From the NCBI GenBank assembly GCA_030524545.1, contig JAUNGM010000028.1, positions 1 through 53,071 of the forward strand: a DNA stretch of 53,071 bases. The letters run 5' to 3'. How positions within the stretch are numbered: position 1 is the stretch's first letter; each line of letters begins with the position of its first letter. The notes under the pieces were generated by a model that was not told the DNA's origin, ran no database searches, and worked only from the letters and a program-made list of their open reading frames with translations. This DNA comes from Eubacteriales bacterium (GTDB lineage: Bacteria > Bacillota > Clostridia > Lachnospirales > Lachnospiraceae). Of this stretch, positions 17,685 through 27,184 are shown in pieces. The position numbers and the translations under genes were made by a program.

Positions 17685-19739
17685 ATGGACGATAAACTGA
17701 AATTAAAAGGACGAATGGGGCGTTTTGTGCGGTGGCCGCTGTATTTGTCCATCCTGCTGGTTTTTTTTAATGTACTGGTATATTTTATAAGCGTGAAAGC
17801 CGGACTGCTGGTTTCTCTGGGCCTGTTGATCTATATTGGGATTGCTGTCGGGCTGTACCGGAGAAACAAGCCTCAGATTCTCAATGAACTGATTGCTTTT
17901 GCCAACCAGTATGATCTGTTGGAGAAACGGATTCTGGAAGAACTGGCGCTTCCCTATGCCATTATGGATATGGAGGGCAAGCTGATCTGGACAAATAAAC
18001 TGTTTTCGGAGATTACAGGCAAAGATCAGTTTTATAAAAAAAATATTAATACGATATTTCCCGATATTACGGCGGATAAGCTGCCGTCGGAGGGCGGAAA
18101 GGAGATCTCCGAGGTGAGCACCCGGTTTCAGGAGCGGATCTACAGAGCTTCCATGCAGAGGGTGTCATTGAATGAGATTGTCGAACAGTCGGAAATTCTG
18201 GAACAGACTTCCGGAAACGTCAGCCTGATCGCTATGTATCTTTACGATGAGACAGAGCTTAAGGAATATATCCAGAAGAACGAAGATAATAAGCTGGTTG
18301 TAGCTCTGGCATATCTGGATAACTATGAGGAAGCCCTGGAGAGCGTGGAGGATGTGCGACGTTCCCTGCTCATTGCACTGATCGACCGAAAGATTACCAA
18401 ATATTTTTCCAATTTTGACGGACTTGTGCGTAAACTGGAAAAAGACAAATATTTTCTTATTATGCGCCAGAGTTCTCTGGAAGCTCTGAAAGAACAGCGG
18501 TTCCATATTCTGGACGAAGTGAAAACGGTCAATATCGGCAATGAAATGGCTGTGACGTTAAGTATTGGTATCGGACTGAATGCGGCGACCTATCTTCAGA
18601 ACTATGAATATTCACGTATTGCCATAGAGATGGCCCTCGGACGCGGCGGTGATCAGGTGGTGATCAAGAATGGCAACAGCATTACTTATTTCGGCGGCAA
18701 GGCGCAGCAGGTAGAGAAGACGACGCGTGTAAAGGCCAGAGTGAAGGCTCAGGCGCTCAAGGAATTTATGAGCACCAAGGAACGTGTGGTCGTTATGGGA
18801 CACAAAATTACGGATGTAGATGCACTTGGAGCCGCCATCGGCATTTACCGTGCAGGCAAGACCCTGGGCAAGCCGGTACACATTGTAGTCAATGATCCGT
18901 CAACATCTATTCGCCCTCTTATGGCGGGATATCTGGATAATCCGGACTATGAGCCGTCTATGTTTGTGGATGGAGAGCAGGCGAAGGATCTGGTAGATAA
19001 TAATACGGCAGTGATCGTCGTAGATACCAATAAACCCAGCTATACGGAATGTCAGGAACTGCTTTATATGACTAAGACGATCGTGGTTCTGGATCATCAC
19101 AGACGCGGCAATGAAGTGATTCAGAATGCGGTATTGTCCTATGTGGAACCATACGCTTCTTCTACATGTGAGATGGTAGCGGAGATTCTGCAGTATTTTT
19201 CGGATGACCTTCGTTTGCGGAATATTGAGGCAGATTGTATTTATGCAGGTATTCTCATTGACACGAATAACTTTATAACACGGGCAGGTGTCCGTACCTT
19301 TGAGGCCGCTGCTTTCCTTCGAAGGAGCGGTGCGGATATGACAAGAGTACGAAAGATGCTTCGGGATAATATTGATTCGTATAAGGCCAGGGCTGAAGCT
19401 GTCAGGACAGCCAGCATATACAGGGATTATTTTGCGATTGCCAAGTGCCCGAGTGAGGGGCTGGAAAGCCCGACGATCGTGGGTGCCCAGGCAGCCAATG
19501 AACTTTTGAATATTGCAGGAGTGAAGGCATCTTTTGTCCTGACGAGCTATAACCAGGAGGTATATATCAGTGCCAGGGCGATTGATGAAATCAATGTTCA
19601 GGTAATGATGGAAAAAATGGGCGGAGGCGGCCATATCAACATAGCCGGAGCACAGGTGAAGGCATCTGTGGATGAAGTGGAAGAGATGCTGAAGTCTATT
19701 ATAGATGATTTGTACCAGGAAGGAGATATCATAAAATGA
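17685..19739 (+). CDS. gdpP: Cyclic-di-AMP phosphodiesterase GdpP, DHH/DHHA1 family
   Basis: 684 residues with the full GdpP/YybT layout: two N-terminal membrane helices (about 17-60), a PAS domain (~85-160), a degenerate GGDEF domain (~190-340), and a catalytic DHH-DHHA1 phosphoesterase half. The latter has [13 protein letters not shown] (~372), VVLDHHRRG (~470) and [12 protein letters not shown] (~645). It breaks down the second messenger c-di-AMP at the membrane, influencing potassium, turgor and wall stress. The SD is weak (ACGGTAG). The stop overlaps the rplI start by 4 nt. Confidence 0.97.
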   Translation: MDDKLKLKGRMGRFVRWPLYLSILLVFFNVLVYFISVKAGLLVSLGLLIYIGIAVGLYRRNKPQILNELIAFANQYDLLEKRILEELALPYAIMDMEGKLIWTNKLFSEITGKDQFYKKNINTIFPDITADKLPSEGGKEISEVSTRFQERIYRASMQRVSLNEIVEQSEILEQTSGNVSLIAMYLYDETELKEYIQKNEDNKLVVALAYLDNYEEALESVEDVRRSLLIALIDRKITKYFSNFDGLVRKLEKDKYFLIMRQSSLEALKEQRFHILDEVKTVNIGNEMAVTLSIGIGLNAATYLQNYEYSRIAIEMALGRGGDQVVIKNGNSITYFGGKAQQVEKTTRVKARVKAQALKEFMSTKERVVVMGHKITDVDALGAAIGIYRAGKTLGKPVHIVVNDPSTSIRPLMAGYLDNPDYEPSMFVDGEQAKDLVDNNTAVIVVDTNKPSYTECQELLYMTKTIVVLDHHRRGNEVIQNAVLSYVEPYASSTCEMVAEILQYFSDDLRLRNIEADCIYAGILIDTNNFITRAGVRTFEAAAFLRRSGADMTRVRKMLRDNIDSYKARAEAVRTASIYRDYFAIAKCPSEGLESPTIVGAQAANELLNIAGVKASFVLTSYNQEVYISARAIDEINVQVMMEKMGGGGHINIAGAQVKASVDEVEEMLKSIIDDLYQEGDIIK

Positions 19740-20182
19740 AAGTAATTTTATTAGAAGACGTAAAATCTTTAGGTAAAAAAGGGGAAATCGTGAATGTGAG
19801 CGATGGTTATGCCCGCAACATGATCCTGCCGAAGAAACTGGGAGTGGAAGCAACTCCCAAGAATCTGAATGATTTAAAGCTCCAGAAAGCCAATGCGGAA
19901 AAAGTTGCACAGGAAAATCTGGAAGCAGCACAGGCCTTCGCCAAAGAGCTGGAGACGAAGGAAATTATCCTCACACTGAAAGTGGGAGAGGGCGGAAGAA
20001 CCTTTGGCTCTGTTTCTACGAAAGAGATTTCCGAGGCAGCAAAGAAACAGCTGAATCTGGACATTGATAAAAAGAAACTGCAGCTTCCAAGCCCTATTAA
20101 AAATCTGGGTGTTACACAGGTTCCGGTGCGTCTGCATCCGAAGGTAACAGGAAGCCTGAAAGTGTGGATTAAAGAAGCGTAA
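19736..20182 (+). CDS. rplI: 50S ribosomal protein L9
   Basis: 148 residues. The N-terminal rRNA-binding part has the L9 signature [19 protein letters not shown], then a long connecting helix and a C-terminal domain ([19 protein letters not shown]). ATGA overlap with gdpP indicates coupled translation, the usual Firmicutes order. Confidence 0.98.
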   Translation: MKVILLEDVKSLGKKGEIVNVSDGYARNMILPKKLGVEATPKNLNDLKLQKANAEKVAQENLEAAQAFAKELETKEIILTLKVGEGGRTFGSVSTKEISEAAKKQLNLDIDKKKLQLPSPIKNLGVTQVPVRLHPKVTGSLKVWIKEA

Positions 20183-20208
20183 AGATTACTGTCGGAGGAA
20201 AGATACAC

Positions 20209-21537
20209 ATGGAAGAAGCCCTGATTAAACGAATTCTGCCTCATAGTATTGAGGCGGAGCAGTCGGTAATCGGTTCCATGATTCTGGATCGGGATGCCAT
20301 TTTGGTTGCATCTGAGATTCTCACCAGTGATGATTTTTATCAAAATCAGTATGGAATCATCTTTGATGCCATGGTGGAGCTTTGCAATGAGGGAAAACCG
20401 GTAGATTTGATCACTCTTCAGAACCGTCTGAAAGAAAAAGAGCTGCCTCCGGATATCAGCAGTATGGAATATGTACGTGAGCTGATCGCAGCCGTACCTA
20501 CTTCTGCTAATGTGAAATATTATGCCAATATTGTCAGCGAAAAGGCACTTCTCCGGCGTCTGATCAAGGCAACGGAGGAAGTAGCAAACACCTGCTATCT
20601 CGAAAAAGAAAGTACGGAGACGATCCTTGAGGAGTCGGAAAAGAAGCTTTTTAACATTCTTCAGAGGAATGTAGGCGGTGAGTTTGTTCCTATCCAGCAG
20701 GTTGTACTGAATGCGATCAATAATATCGAAAAAGCTTCCAAGCTGAAAGGCAGTGTTACCGGCATTCCTACCGGTTTTGTGGATCTTGACTACAAAACCT
20801 CCGGTATGCATGGTTCAGATCTGGTTTTGATCGCTGCCCGCCCTTCCATGGGAAAGACTGCGTTTGTATTGAACATTGCTCAGTATATGGCTTTCCGGAA
20901 GGATGTGACTGTTGCTATCTTCAGTCTGGAAATGTCCAAGGAACAGCTTGTGAACCGTCTTCTTGCCATGGAATCTCATGTGGATTCCCAGAATATGCGT
21001 ACCGGTAACCTTAAAGATGAGGACTGGACAAAACTGGTAGAAGGCGCAGATATCATCGGGCGTTCCAATCTGATCATTGATGATACACCGGGTATTTCCA
21101 TTGCGGAGATGCGTTCCAAATGCAGAAAGTATAAGCTTGAGCATAATCTCGGTATTATTATGATCGACTATTTGCAGCTTATGAGCGGCAGCGGCCGAAG
21201 TGATTCCAGACAGCAGGAAATTTCTGATATTTCCCGTTCCCTGAAAGCTCTTGCACGAGAACTGGACGTACCGGTGATCGCTCTTTCTCAGCTCAGCCGT
21301 GCCGTGGAGCAGAGACCGGATCACAGACCTATGCTTTCGGACCTGCGTGAGTCAGGTGCAATTGAGCAGGACGCGGATGTGGTAATGTTTATTTACCGTG
21401 ATGATTATTATCATAAGGACACGGAGAAGAAGGATATCGCAGAGATCATCATTGCAAAACAGAGAAATGGCCCGATCGGAACGGTAGAACTGGTCTGGCT
21501 GCCAAGGTATACACAGTTTGTAAACATGAAAAAGTAG
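20209..21537 (+). CDS. dnaB: Replicative DNA helicase DnaB
   Basis: 442 residues, normal length (Gram-positive DnaC equivalent). An N-terminal primase-interacting domain (HSIEAEQSVIGSMI) is followed by a RecA-like motor with the Walker A AARPSMGKTAFVLN (~209-222), the Walker B IIMIDYLQLM, and SQLSRAVEQRPDHRP. It unwinds DNA at the fork as a hexamer. No intein is present. CGGAGGAAAG precedes ATG 20209. Confidence 0.98.
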   Translation: MEEALIKRILPHSIEAEQSVIGSMILDRDAILVASEILTSDDFYQNQYGIIFDAMVELCNEGKPVDLITLQNRLKEKELPPDISSMEYVRELIAAVPTSANVKYYANIVSEKALLRRLIKATEEVANTCYLEKESTETILEESEKKLFNILQRNVGGEFVPIQQVVLNAINNIEKASKLKGSVTGIPTGFVDLDYKTSGMHGSDLVLIAARPSMGKTAFVLNIAQYMAFRKDVTVAIFSLEMSKEQLVNRLLAMESHVDSQNMRTGNLKDEDWTKLVEGADIIGRSNLIIDDTPGISIAEMRSKCRKYKLEHNLGIIMIDYLQLMSGSGRSDSRQQEISDISRSLKALARELDVPVIALSQLSRAVEQRPDHRPMLSDLRESGAIEQDADVVMFIYRDDYYHKDTEKKDIAEIIIAKQRNGPIGTVELVWLPRYTQFVNMKK

Positions 21538-21591
21538 TGGCATGTCGGAGTAAATTGTCCCTTCCTCAGACATTATGTCGACCTCTTTTCA

Positions 21592-21621
21592 TTGCATTTC
21601 TATGGTTCCCTGCGCTATAAT
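21592..21621 (+). promoter_or_regulatory. Promoter of the MerR-type regulator gene
   Basis: TTGCAT, an 18-nt spacer and a perfect TATAAT, followed about 20 nt later by a strong ribosome site. Confidence 0.75.
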
Positions 21622-21652
21622 AGTAACAATGAATTTCATAAGGAGGGGTAGT

Positions 21653-22198
21653 ATGGAACCAAAGTACACCGTCAGGCAGGCAGCCGAAATGACCGGGGTC
21701 AAATCCTATGTCCTGCGTTACTGGGAGGACGAGCTAGACCTGCAGATTCAGCGAAATGAGCTTGGGCACCGCTACTACACCAGATATGATATCCAGTTAT
21801 TTATGAATATTAAAGAACTGAAGAAAAGGGGACTGCAGCTTCGTGCTATCAAAGAATTGATTCCTCAGATTGCCCATACAGCGCCCGGTTCCGGGACAAG
21901 TAAGATTAAGCTTCTTGAGACGGGAGAGGAAGTTCCGGAATTTGAGTTTGAGGCGGCAGAACAGCAGGAGTCCGCAGCTGCAAACGAAAATCCTTTTGTG
22001 TGGGTGGAGAATCATAAAATTTTGGAATTCCAGGCAATTCTTGAGCGATTGATTGCTCAGGAAATGCAGTCAAAAAACGAAGAAGAAGAGCGATGCCGCT
22101 CCCTGGATCTGGCAATCCGAAGACAGCAGATGGCAAGACGGGAAGCTGCTGCGGCTGCAGCAGACAAAAAAAACCGGAAAAAGCATAGAAATACATAG
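21653..22198 (+). CDS. MerR-family transcriptional regulator
   Basis: 181 residues from ATG 21653, set by AAGGAGGGG and by the promoter lying inside the longer open frame. The winged-helix MerR domain fills the N-terminus: YTVRQAAEMTGVKSYVLRYW, then RYYTRYDIQLFMNIKELKKRGLQLRAIKELI. The middle and C-terminal part is Glu/Gln/Ala-rich and helical, with a basic tail, and shows no obvious ligand domain. Many Clostridia carry this protein just after dnaB; its targets are unknown to me. Confidence 0.9.
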   Translation: MEPKYTVRQAAEMTGVKSYVLRYWEDELDLQIQRNELGHRYYTRYDIQLFMNIKELKKRGLQLRAIKELIPQIAHTAPGSGTSKIKLLETGEEVPEFEFEAAEQQESAAANENPFVWVENHKILEFQAILERLIAQEMQSKNEEEERCRSLDLAIRRQQMARREAAAAAADKKNRKKHRNT

Positions 22199-22216
22199 GA
22201 TAGCTATGTCTGATAA

Positions 22217-22255
22217 GCAAAAAGCGGGTCGCGGCATAATGCCGCAGACCCGCTT
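22217..22255 (-). terminator. Terminator of the ferredoxin gene (and barrier to merR readthrough)
   Basis: A stem AAGCGGGTC/GACCCGCTT with inner GCGGCAT/TGCCGC. On the - strand it is followed by TTTTTGC, a proper T-tract; on the + strand there is no T-tract. It lies between two convergent genes. Confidence 0.85.
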
Positions 22256-22278
22256 CGCCTTGCTCTCGTAAATGTGGA

Positions 22279-22464
<186 letters not shown>

Positions 22465-22571
22465 TTATATTAGAACTCTTTAGTACCTTATTCAGGTTCT
22501 ACCAACATTCTAATATATCTTACCGCGGATTACAAGTACAAAATTATAAACATAATTTTAGAATCTCCCCG

Positions 22572-22600
22572 TTGATTCTCAGGATGTTTCGTATTATAAT
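22572..22600 (+). promoter_or_regulatory. Promoter of the DUF1858 gene
   Basis: TTGATT, a 17-nt spacer and TATAAT, with ATG 32 nt downstream of the -10. Confidence 0.8.
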
Positions 22601-22631
22601 GTGTAGAGAACAAATAAGGAGGAAACCTGAA

Positions 22632-22832
22632 ATGGCAAAAGTGAATAAAAACATGCTGATTGGTCAGTTAATTACATTAGATCCGAATATCGTACCGATT
22701 CTTATGAGAGCTGGTATGCATTGCATCGGCTGCCCGTCTGCACAGATGGAGTCTCTTGAGGAAGCAGCTATGGTTCATGGCTTGGACGCAGATATTCTGG
22801 TTCAGCAGATTAACGATTTTCTTGGAGAATAA
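22632..22832 (+). CDS. DUF1858 domain protein
   Basis: 66 residues from ATG 22632, set by AAGGAGG and by a promoter at 22572-22600 that excludes longer starts. Sequence such as [20 protein letters not shown] matches the DUF1858 family (ScdA/RIC-like N-terminal helical domain), whose conserved CxxC (here CIGC) suggests redox or metal handling. Function unproven. It is monocistronic, with its own terminator. Confidence 0.9.
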   Translation: MAKVNKNMLIGQLITLDPNIVPILMRAGMHCIGCPSAQMESLEEAAMVHGLDADILVQQINDFLGE

Positions 22833-22840
22833 TAAGCAAC

Positions 22841-22869
22841 AAAAAGGCTGGCGTGATGCCAGTCTTTTT
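22841..22869 (+). terminator. Terminator of the DUF1858 gene
   Basis: AAAAAGGCTGGC, a 5-nt loop, then GCCAGTCTTTTT. Confidence 0.92.
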
Positions 22870-22871
22870 GT

Positions 22872-23165
22872 TTAATAGGAAAGTTCGACCTCCGTCGAAC
22901 TTCTGATGAAAAAAGCCTGCACGAAAGCGGGCATAGCAAACAGACTAAAGACGCAATGTCTGTTGTTACAGCGAATGAGTTTAAAGGCCATAGAGACAGA
23001 ACGCTCCTGCGAGTATTTAACACTGCAGGTGGGACAAAAGCGACTCTTGCAGCGAAAAGGAACAAACTTCATATTTCCGCAGTGAGGGCAGGCATACATG
23101 GCACCGCCAAAAGAAGGGTCACTACAGTGGATCTTCTTGTCAACGCAACAAATTTGTGACTGCAT
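22872..23165 (-). pseudogene. IS91-type transposase, N-terminal zinc-binding stub
   Basis: About 73 residues of recognisable sequence (22947-23165) from the zinc-binding N-terminus of IS91/IS801-like transposases: YACPHCGNMKFVPFRCKSRF, CPTCSVKYS and RHCVF, with the expected Cys pairs. After HCVF the frame runs 24 more residues of unrelated sequence and stops. The catalytic Y1/HUH-like part (full proteins are roughly 350-400 residues) is missing, so this is a dead remnant. Confidence 0.8.
22881..22902. repeat. Perfect 9-bp palindrome at the transposase relic edge
   Basis: AAGTTCGAC-CTCC-GTCGAACTT. It lies at the downstream edge of the IS91-type relic, where such elements carry terminal hairpins, and so may mark an element end; this is inference. 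Confidence 0.4.
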
Positions 23166-23230
23166 AATGTTGGATGGTGCTTAATTGTGCCAAGAGATTG
23201 TGAATCCAATTTCATAAATTTGTGCCTTAG

Positions 23231-23266
23231 AGGACACTTTCCAAATCATGAGGAAAGTGTCCTTTT
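23231..23266 (+). terminator. Strong hairpin with short T-tract
   Basis: AGGACACTTTCC and GGAAAGTGTCCT form a perfect 12-bp stem with a 9-nt loop, then TTT. It probably isolates the following genes from readthrough, or is an element-end structure. Confidence 0.6.
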
Positions 23267-23303
23267 GGTTATAGTCAAAAATCTGAAATTGGAGGAAAGA
23301 AAA

Positions 23304-24068
<765 letters not shown>

Positions 24069-24394
24069 ACGGGCATTTTTACAGGAAAGTATACATTTCT
24101 GTAAAATTGCCCGCTTCTCATTTCAAGTACTATATTAGCATAAAGATGTGCTTTTTGCAACTAACAAGGGGAGATTTAATGGGGAATTTGCGTTTGTAAA
24201 TGTACCAAAATCAAGTTTCCAAAATGTATACATTAAAAAAAAGGAGGTTTAGAATTATTAAAAAAGGAATGGAGAAACGAATAGATATGGTGTAAAGTTC
24301 AGCACACCAAATGGTGTGGGAAGCCTGAGTATGGAATTTGTTAACCGGCAATTAGTAGTGTATCAAAAAATATAATCACAGTGGAGGTAACAAA
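24069..24394 (+). other. Intergenic stretch with a decayed coding fragment
   Basis: No intact gene. An AAGGAGG at 24241-24247 has no standard start codon at proper distance. The frame ending at 24375 reads protein-like (NRYGVKFSTPNGVGSLSMEF, then VNRQLVVYQKI) but has a stop and no start just upstream, as if a small gene lost its 5' part by a frameshift. The rest is AT-rich without recognisable signals. Confidence 0.4.
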
Positions 24395-25381
24395 ATGAAA
24401 AGACTGAAAACAGTTTCATTTATTATTATTTACGCAGCAATTGCAACCTCAATGTTTGCGTACGGAGTTTCGGCAGAGGAAACATTAACAGAAGACGCAT
24501 TCACGGAAGAAATGTACCAGTGGAACGGAGAAGACGTTATTTATGATGAAAACGGGATTAAACTTGCCGTGTATGAAATTTTCGGCGACGAAGATAGTTT
24601 TTCTGTTTCAATTAGTGTAGAAAATAATATTGGTGCAGAAATAGGCGTTTTGGAAAAAGAAACGTCCATTCATGGAACTGTTGTAGAAAGTAATGCGTAT
24701 GAGACTCCGGAAGACATTCAAAAGAAATGGGAAGAAGAACGCCAAGATGCAGAAGAACGACATTCCGGGGAAGGAGAAGAAACAATAATAAGCGCTATAA
24801 AGAGTAGTATGGGAGTTCCAGAGCTTGATAAATTAACAGGCAAGGATTACATTTGGGAGTATATACATCTTGATCTTATAGAAACATTATATCCAGAGGT
24901 AGGAACCATTGATTCTGTAGATTTCTCTTTTATCATTTACAGAACCGATTCCTTTGAAGTGATTGATATTACAGATCCCCTGCATATTTCCCTGACGGCA
25001 GAAAGCGACGAAATTACAGCGGCAGGAACAGAGCTTTATAATTCTAACGGCGTAAGAGTTTTATGGGCGGATGATGCGGAAGTAAAATTTTCTGAGGATC
25101 AATATTTTATTCCGCTTTACATCGAAAACAGCACTGAAAAAACGATATTACTTGATCTTACGAATGTAAACGGAGATAAAAATACATCCTATGGAGTTGA
25201 ATTTGTGGAAGCAGGAAAAACTGTGCAAACGACTTTACGCCTTGACAAATACCATTCTACTTCGCCAACCGGAGAAGATATGTCCGAGACGCAAACCTTC
25301 AGTTTTGTGGTAAGAGACGGGGAAGCTTATAATATAATCGGAGAAGGTTCTGAAATCATCCTTGCAGATTTGCTGGAATAA
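24395..25381 (+). CDS. Secreted protein of unknown function
   Basis: 328 residues with a clear signal peptide (MKRLKTVSFIIIYAAIATSM, cleavage near VSAEE at ~27). There is no lipobox Cys and no sorting signal or terminal helix, so it is probably released. The mature part is acidic, rich in Glu and beta-type sequence, with two similar-looking halves: KLAVYEIFGDEDSFSVSISV near 50-70, and RVLWADDAEVKFSEDQYFIP with LYIENSTEKTILLDLTNV later. That suggests two immunoglobulin-like beta-sandwich domains (inference). GGAGG precedes the ATG. It sits inside a decayed mobile patch, so it may be cargo. Confidence 0.65.
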   Translation: MKRLKTVSFIIIYAAIATSMFAYGVSAEETLTEDAFTEEMYQWNGEDVIYDENGIKLAVYEIFGDEDSFSVSISVENNIGAEIGVLEKETSIHGTVVESNAYETPEDIQKKWEEERQDAEERHSGEGEETIISAIKSSMGVPELDKLTGKDYIWEYIHLDLIETLYPEVGTIDSVDFSFIIYRTDSFEVIDITDPLHISLTAESDEITAAGTELYNSNGVRVLWADDAEVKFSEDQYFIPLYIENSTEKTILLDLTNVNGDKNTSYGVEFVEAGKTVQTTLRLDKYHSTSPTGEDMSETQTFSFVVRDGEAYNIIGEGSEIILADLLE

Positions 25382-25509
25382 AGAAAAAATGCTTGTTCTT
25401 CAAATCCTGCAAATCTTACCTAATAATGATGAGTATGATGGTTCACATTTATGGGATTAACGAATAAATTTGTGACATATAATTGCATTATGGTCAAACT
25501 TTTACTTTA

Positions 25510-25535
25510 AAGAACGCCTGTCGGTGTTCTTTTGT
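25510..25535 (+). terminator. Terminator downstream of the secreted protein gene
   Basis: AAGAACGCC, a TGTC loop, then GGTGTTCTT (one G-T pair) followed by TTG. Confidence 0.7.
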
Positions 25536-25547
25536 CCCAATATATAT

Positions 25548-25576
25548 AAAGAGCTGCCAATGGCAGCTCTTTTGCA
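25548..25576. terminator. Bidirectional terminator between convergent genes
   Basis: AAAGAGCTGCC and GGCAGCTCTTT form an 11-bp stem with a 3-nt loop. T residues follow on both strands. It ends mecA from the right. Confidence 0.85.
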
Positions 25577-25598
25577 TTTGAAATGTTATTACATCATA

Positions 25599-26345
25599 TT
25601 AAAGCTGGATCAGAGTCTGCAAAGCGTCTTTAGAAATCAGTTCCCCATGTTCCTTCAGATATGCTTCACCGGATAAGGAGAATGCCTTGCCTGTACCGTA
25701 TTCCGAGAGAATATTGCAGACTTTGTTAAATTCTTCCGGAGTACAGGAAGATTGGCGGATGACAAGCTGGTATCTGCCGTCTGCGCTGTTTTTATAAAGA
25801 GTATTTTCACCGCTGAAAAAGCCGTTCAGTCCGTGTGAAGCCGAAATAACATCATCCAGATACCGGAAGGTATAAAGACGTGTCAGATTCACCGGAGCTT
25901 CCTCCTGTGCAGCGGTGGATTTCGTGTCGCTACTTTCTGTCTTCGACGGCTGTTTCTTGGAAATATTCTTCAATTTCGCTTCACAGAGCTTCTGGAAGAT
26001 ATCGATAATATTGTCAGCACCGTCAAACTGAATATTCTCTGTCTGGCCGGCGTCTTTAAACGGAGCGAACTTGGAAAAACGCGTATCAAGCTCTTCCGGA
26101 TCCTCCACCTTGGTGATGATGAGGATAATACTCTCTGTGTTAATGGGAATCGCCTCAATCATCAGCGGGATATTGTCTGCTTCAAATCCGAACTGCATCT
26201 GTGCCTGCTGCATCATGTCGCGGAAAAGTTTTTTTGCTTTTTCTGTGCCATAAGCAAGCTCGCTGATACGAATCTGGTGATTCTCCAGATCTTCCCTCGT
26301 GAGTGTGCATCGAATCTGATTTTCGTTAATTTTTTCTATTTTCAT
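25599..26345 (-). CDS. mecA: Adaptor protein MecA
   Basis: A 248-residue negative regulator/adaptor that delivers proteins to the ClpC/ClpP protease. The N-terminal substrate-binding part reads MKIEKINENQIRCTLTREDL, then DMMQQAQMQFGF. A Ser/Thr/Glu-rich linker (~125-150) follows, and a C-terminal ClpC-binding domain (YTFRYLDDVISASHGLN onward). Length and two-domain shape fit MecA/YpbH. The gene is alone on the - strand with its own promoter and terminator. Confidence 0.94.
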   Translation of the reverse strand: MKIEKINENQIRCTLTREDLENHQIRISELAYGTEKAKKLFRDMMQQAQMQFGFEADNIPLMIEAIPINTESIILIITKVEDPEELDTRFSKFAPFKDAGQTENIQFDGADNIIDIFQKLCEAKLKNISKKQPSKTESSDTKSTAAQEEAPVNLTRLYTFRYLDDVISASHGLNGFFSGENTLYKNSADGRYQLVIRQSSCTPEEFNKVCNILSEYGTGKAFSLSGEAYLKEHGELISKDALQTLIQL

Positions 26346-26481
26346 ATAATCACATCCTATTCCTGGTTGCCTGCCTCTTTCTAATAGAATATTGCGAGAT
26401 CAGGATATAAGTCCATGACTTATTAAAAAGGCTCTAAAAAAGCTTTCTGCCATTTGAAGCTTCTACTCCAGCTTTCTTCTT

Positions 26482-26511
26482 ATTATATACCACAAGAGTG
26501 CAGAATGTAAA
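26482..26511 (-). promoter_or_regulatory. mecA promoter
   Basis: On the - strand: TTTACA (complement of 26506-26511), an 18-nt spacer, TATAAT (complement of 26482-26487). The leader to mecA is about 130 nt and contains an AAGCTT-based stem followed by TTTTTT around 26415-26455, a possible attenuator. Confidence 0.7.
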
Positions 26512-26583
26512 GAAATTCAATTTACCTATTTATAAAATATTTGGAAAAAAAATCGAAAAAATTTCACAAATTGCCGAAAACTA

Positions 26584-26611
26584 TTGCATCTCTTTCAAAA
26601 AGACGTATAAT
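26584..26611 (+). promoter_or_regulatory. Orphan sigma-A promoter
   Basis: TTGCAT, a 16-nt spacer and TATAAT, divergent from the mecA promoter and not placed before any convincing coding start. Confidence 0.6.
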
Positions 26612-27019
26612 AAAAAGCAGGAAAAGATATCTGGATCAGGACGGAAGAGCGAAGTACCAGGTATCAACTTACATAATACATCCCCAAAGTTTCTTCTTAC
26701 ACATGTCATTGCCAGAATATATTCATGCAGCATTCCTGCTGCGGCAGCCGGCAATTTCCCAGGATTAAATTCGGTCAGGAATAAGGATATCTTTTCTTGG
26801 AACCTATCAGGTGTTTTCTAAAATCAGATAAAACAGAGAAAGGAGGGCAGAATACGAAAAGTATATCACGATACAAGGAAAAGGAGAATCCTGCCAGTGC
26901 GATGGCCTGTAACGTCGCAGAAGGTGAAAAATCTATGCAGGATTATACGGAAGATGAGAAAGGACGGACCATACGGGCCGATTTTGAGTTTATCTAGGAT
27001 GTATAAAACCTGAGAAAAA

Positions 27020-27074
27020 GAATTCCCCCGGTAACAGGTAAATTCCCCTCATACAGAACCATCCGGGGGAATTC
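27020..27074. repeat. 12-bp perfect inverted repeat with 31-nt loop
   Basis: GAATTCCCCCGG at 27020-27031 and CCGGGGGAATTC at 27063-27074. The loop holds a third partial copy (AATTCCCC). On the - strand the stem is followed by TTTTTCTC, so it can act as a terminator in that direction. Confidence 0.7.
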
Positions 27075-27129
27075 AAATGTGAAAAAAGTGTAAAAAAGTC
27101 GAAATTTGTAATGCAATCTTCTTAAGATA

Positions 27130-27138
27130 TGGTATAAT
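27130..27138 (+). promoter_or_regulatory. Extended -10 promoter for the GH18 gene
   Basis: TGGTATAAT (TGn plus a perfect -10) with no good -35 box. ATG lies about 47 nt downstream. Confidence 0.6.
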
Positions 27139-27184
27139 AAGACGGAAAATGCGCTATTATACATAAACCGAAAGGAAGAGAATT

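Larger units (their letters stand above)
26512..27184 (+). other. mecA to GH18 intergenic region; no confident gene
   Basis: AT-rich start with a good + strand promoter (26584-26611). Downstream, short open frames exist (for example 26541-26768 and 26797-26997) but lack start sites with proper spacing. An AAAGGAGGG at about 26840-26848 has no ATG, GTG or TTG at the right distance. A structured palindrome follows at 27020-27074. The transcript may be a non-coding RNA or a decayed small gene. Confidence 0.4.

Noticed and set aside
18900-19931. 343-codon open frame on the - strand
   Set aside because: It lies opposite gdpP and rplI, has no ribosome site, and its sequence has the Cys/His/Leu bias of a shadow frame.
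19807-20811. 334-codon open frame on the - strand
   Set aside because: It runs opposite rplI and dnaB, both unmistakable genes; no start signal or recognisable domain.
21575-21652. Longer N-terminus for the MerR-type regulator
   Set aside because: The promoter lies inside this stretch and the strong AAGGAGGGG is just before ATG 21653.
26541-26768. 75-codon open frame as a real gene
   Set aside because: Its first third precedes the predicted transcription start near 26618, there is no ribosome site, and the composition is unlike neighbouring proteins.
26797-26997. 66-codon open frame as a real gene
   Set aside because: No standard start follows the AAAGGAGGG at a usable distance in this frame; the peptide matches nothing I recognise.
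26618-27019. tmRNA, SRP RNA or RNase P RNA in the mecA-GH18 gap
   Set aside because: I looked for the conserved SRP tetraloop region, the RNase P core and a tmRNA tag; none is visible.
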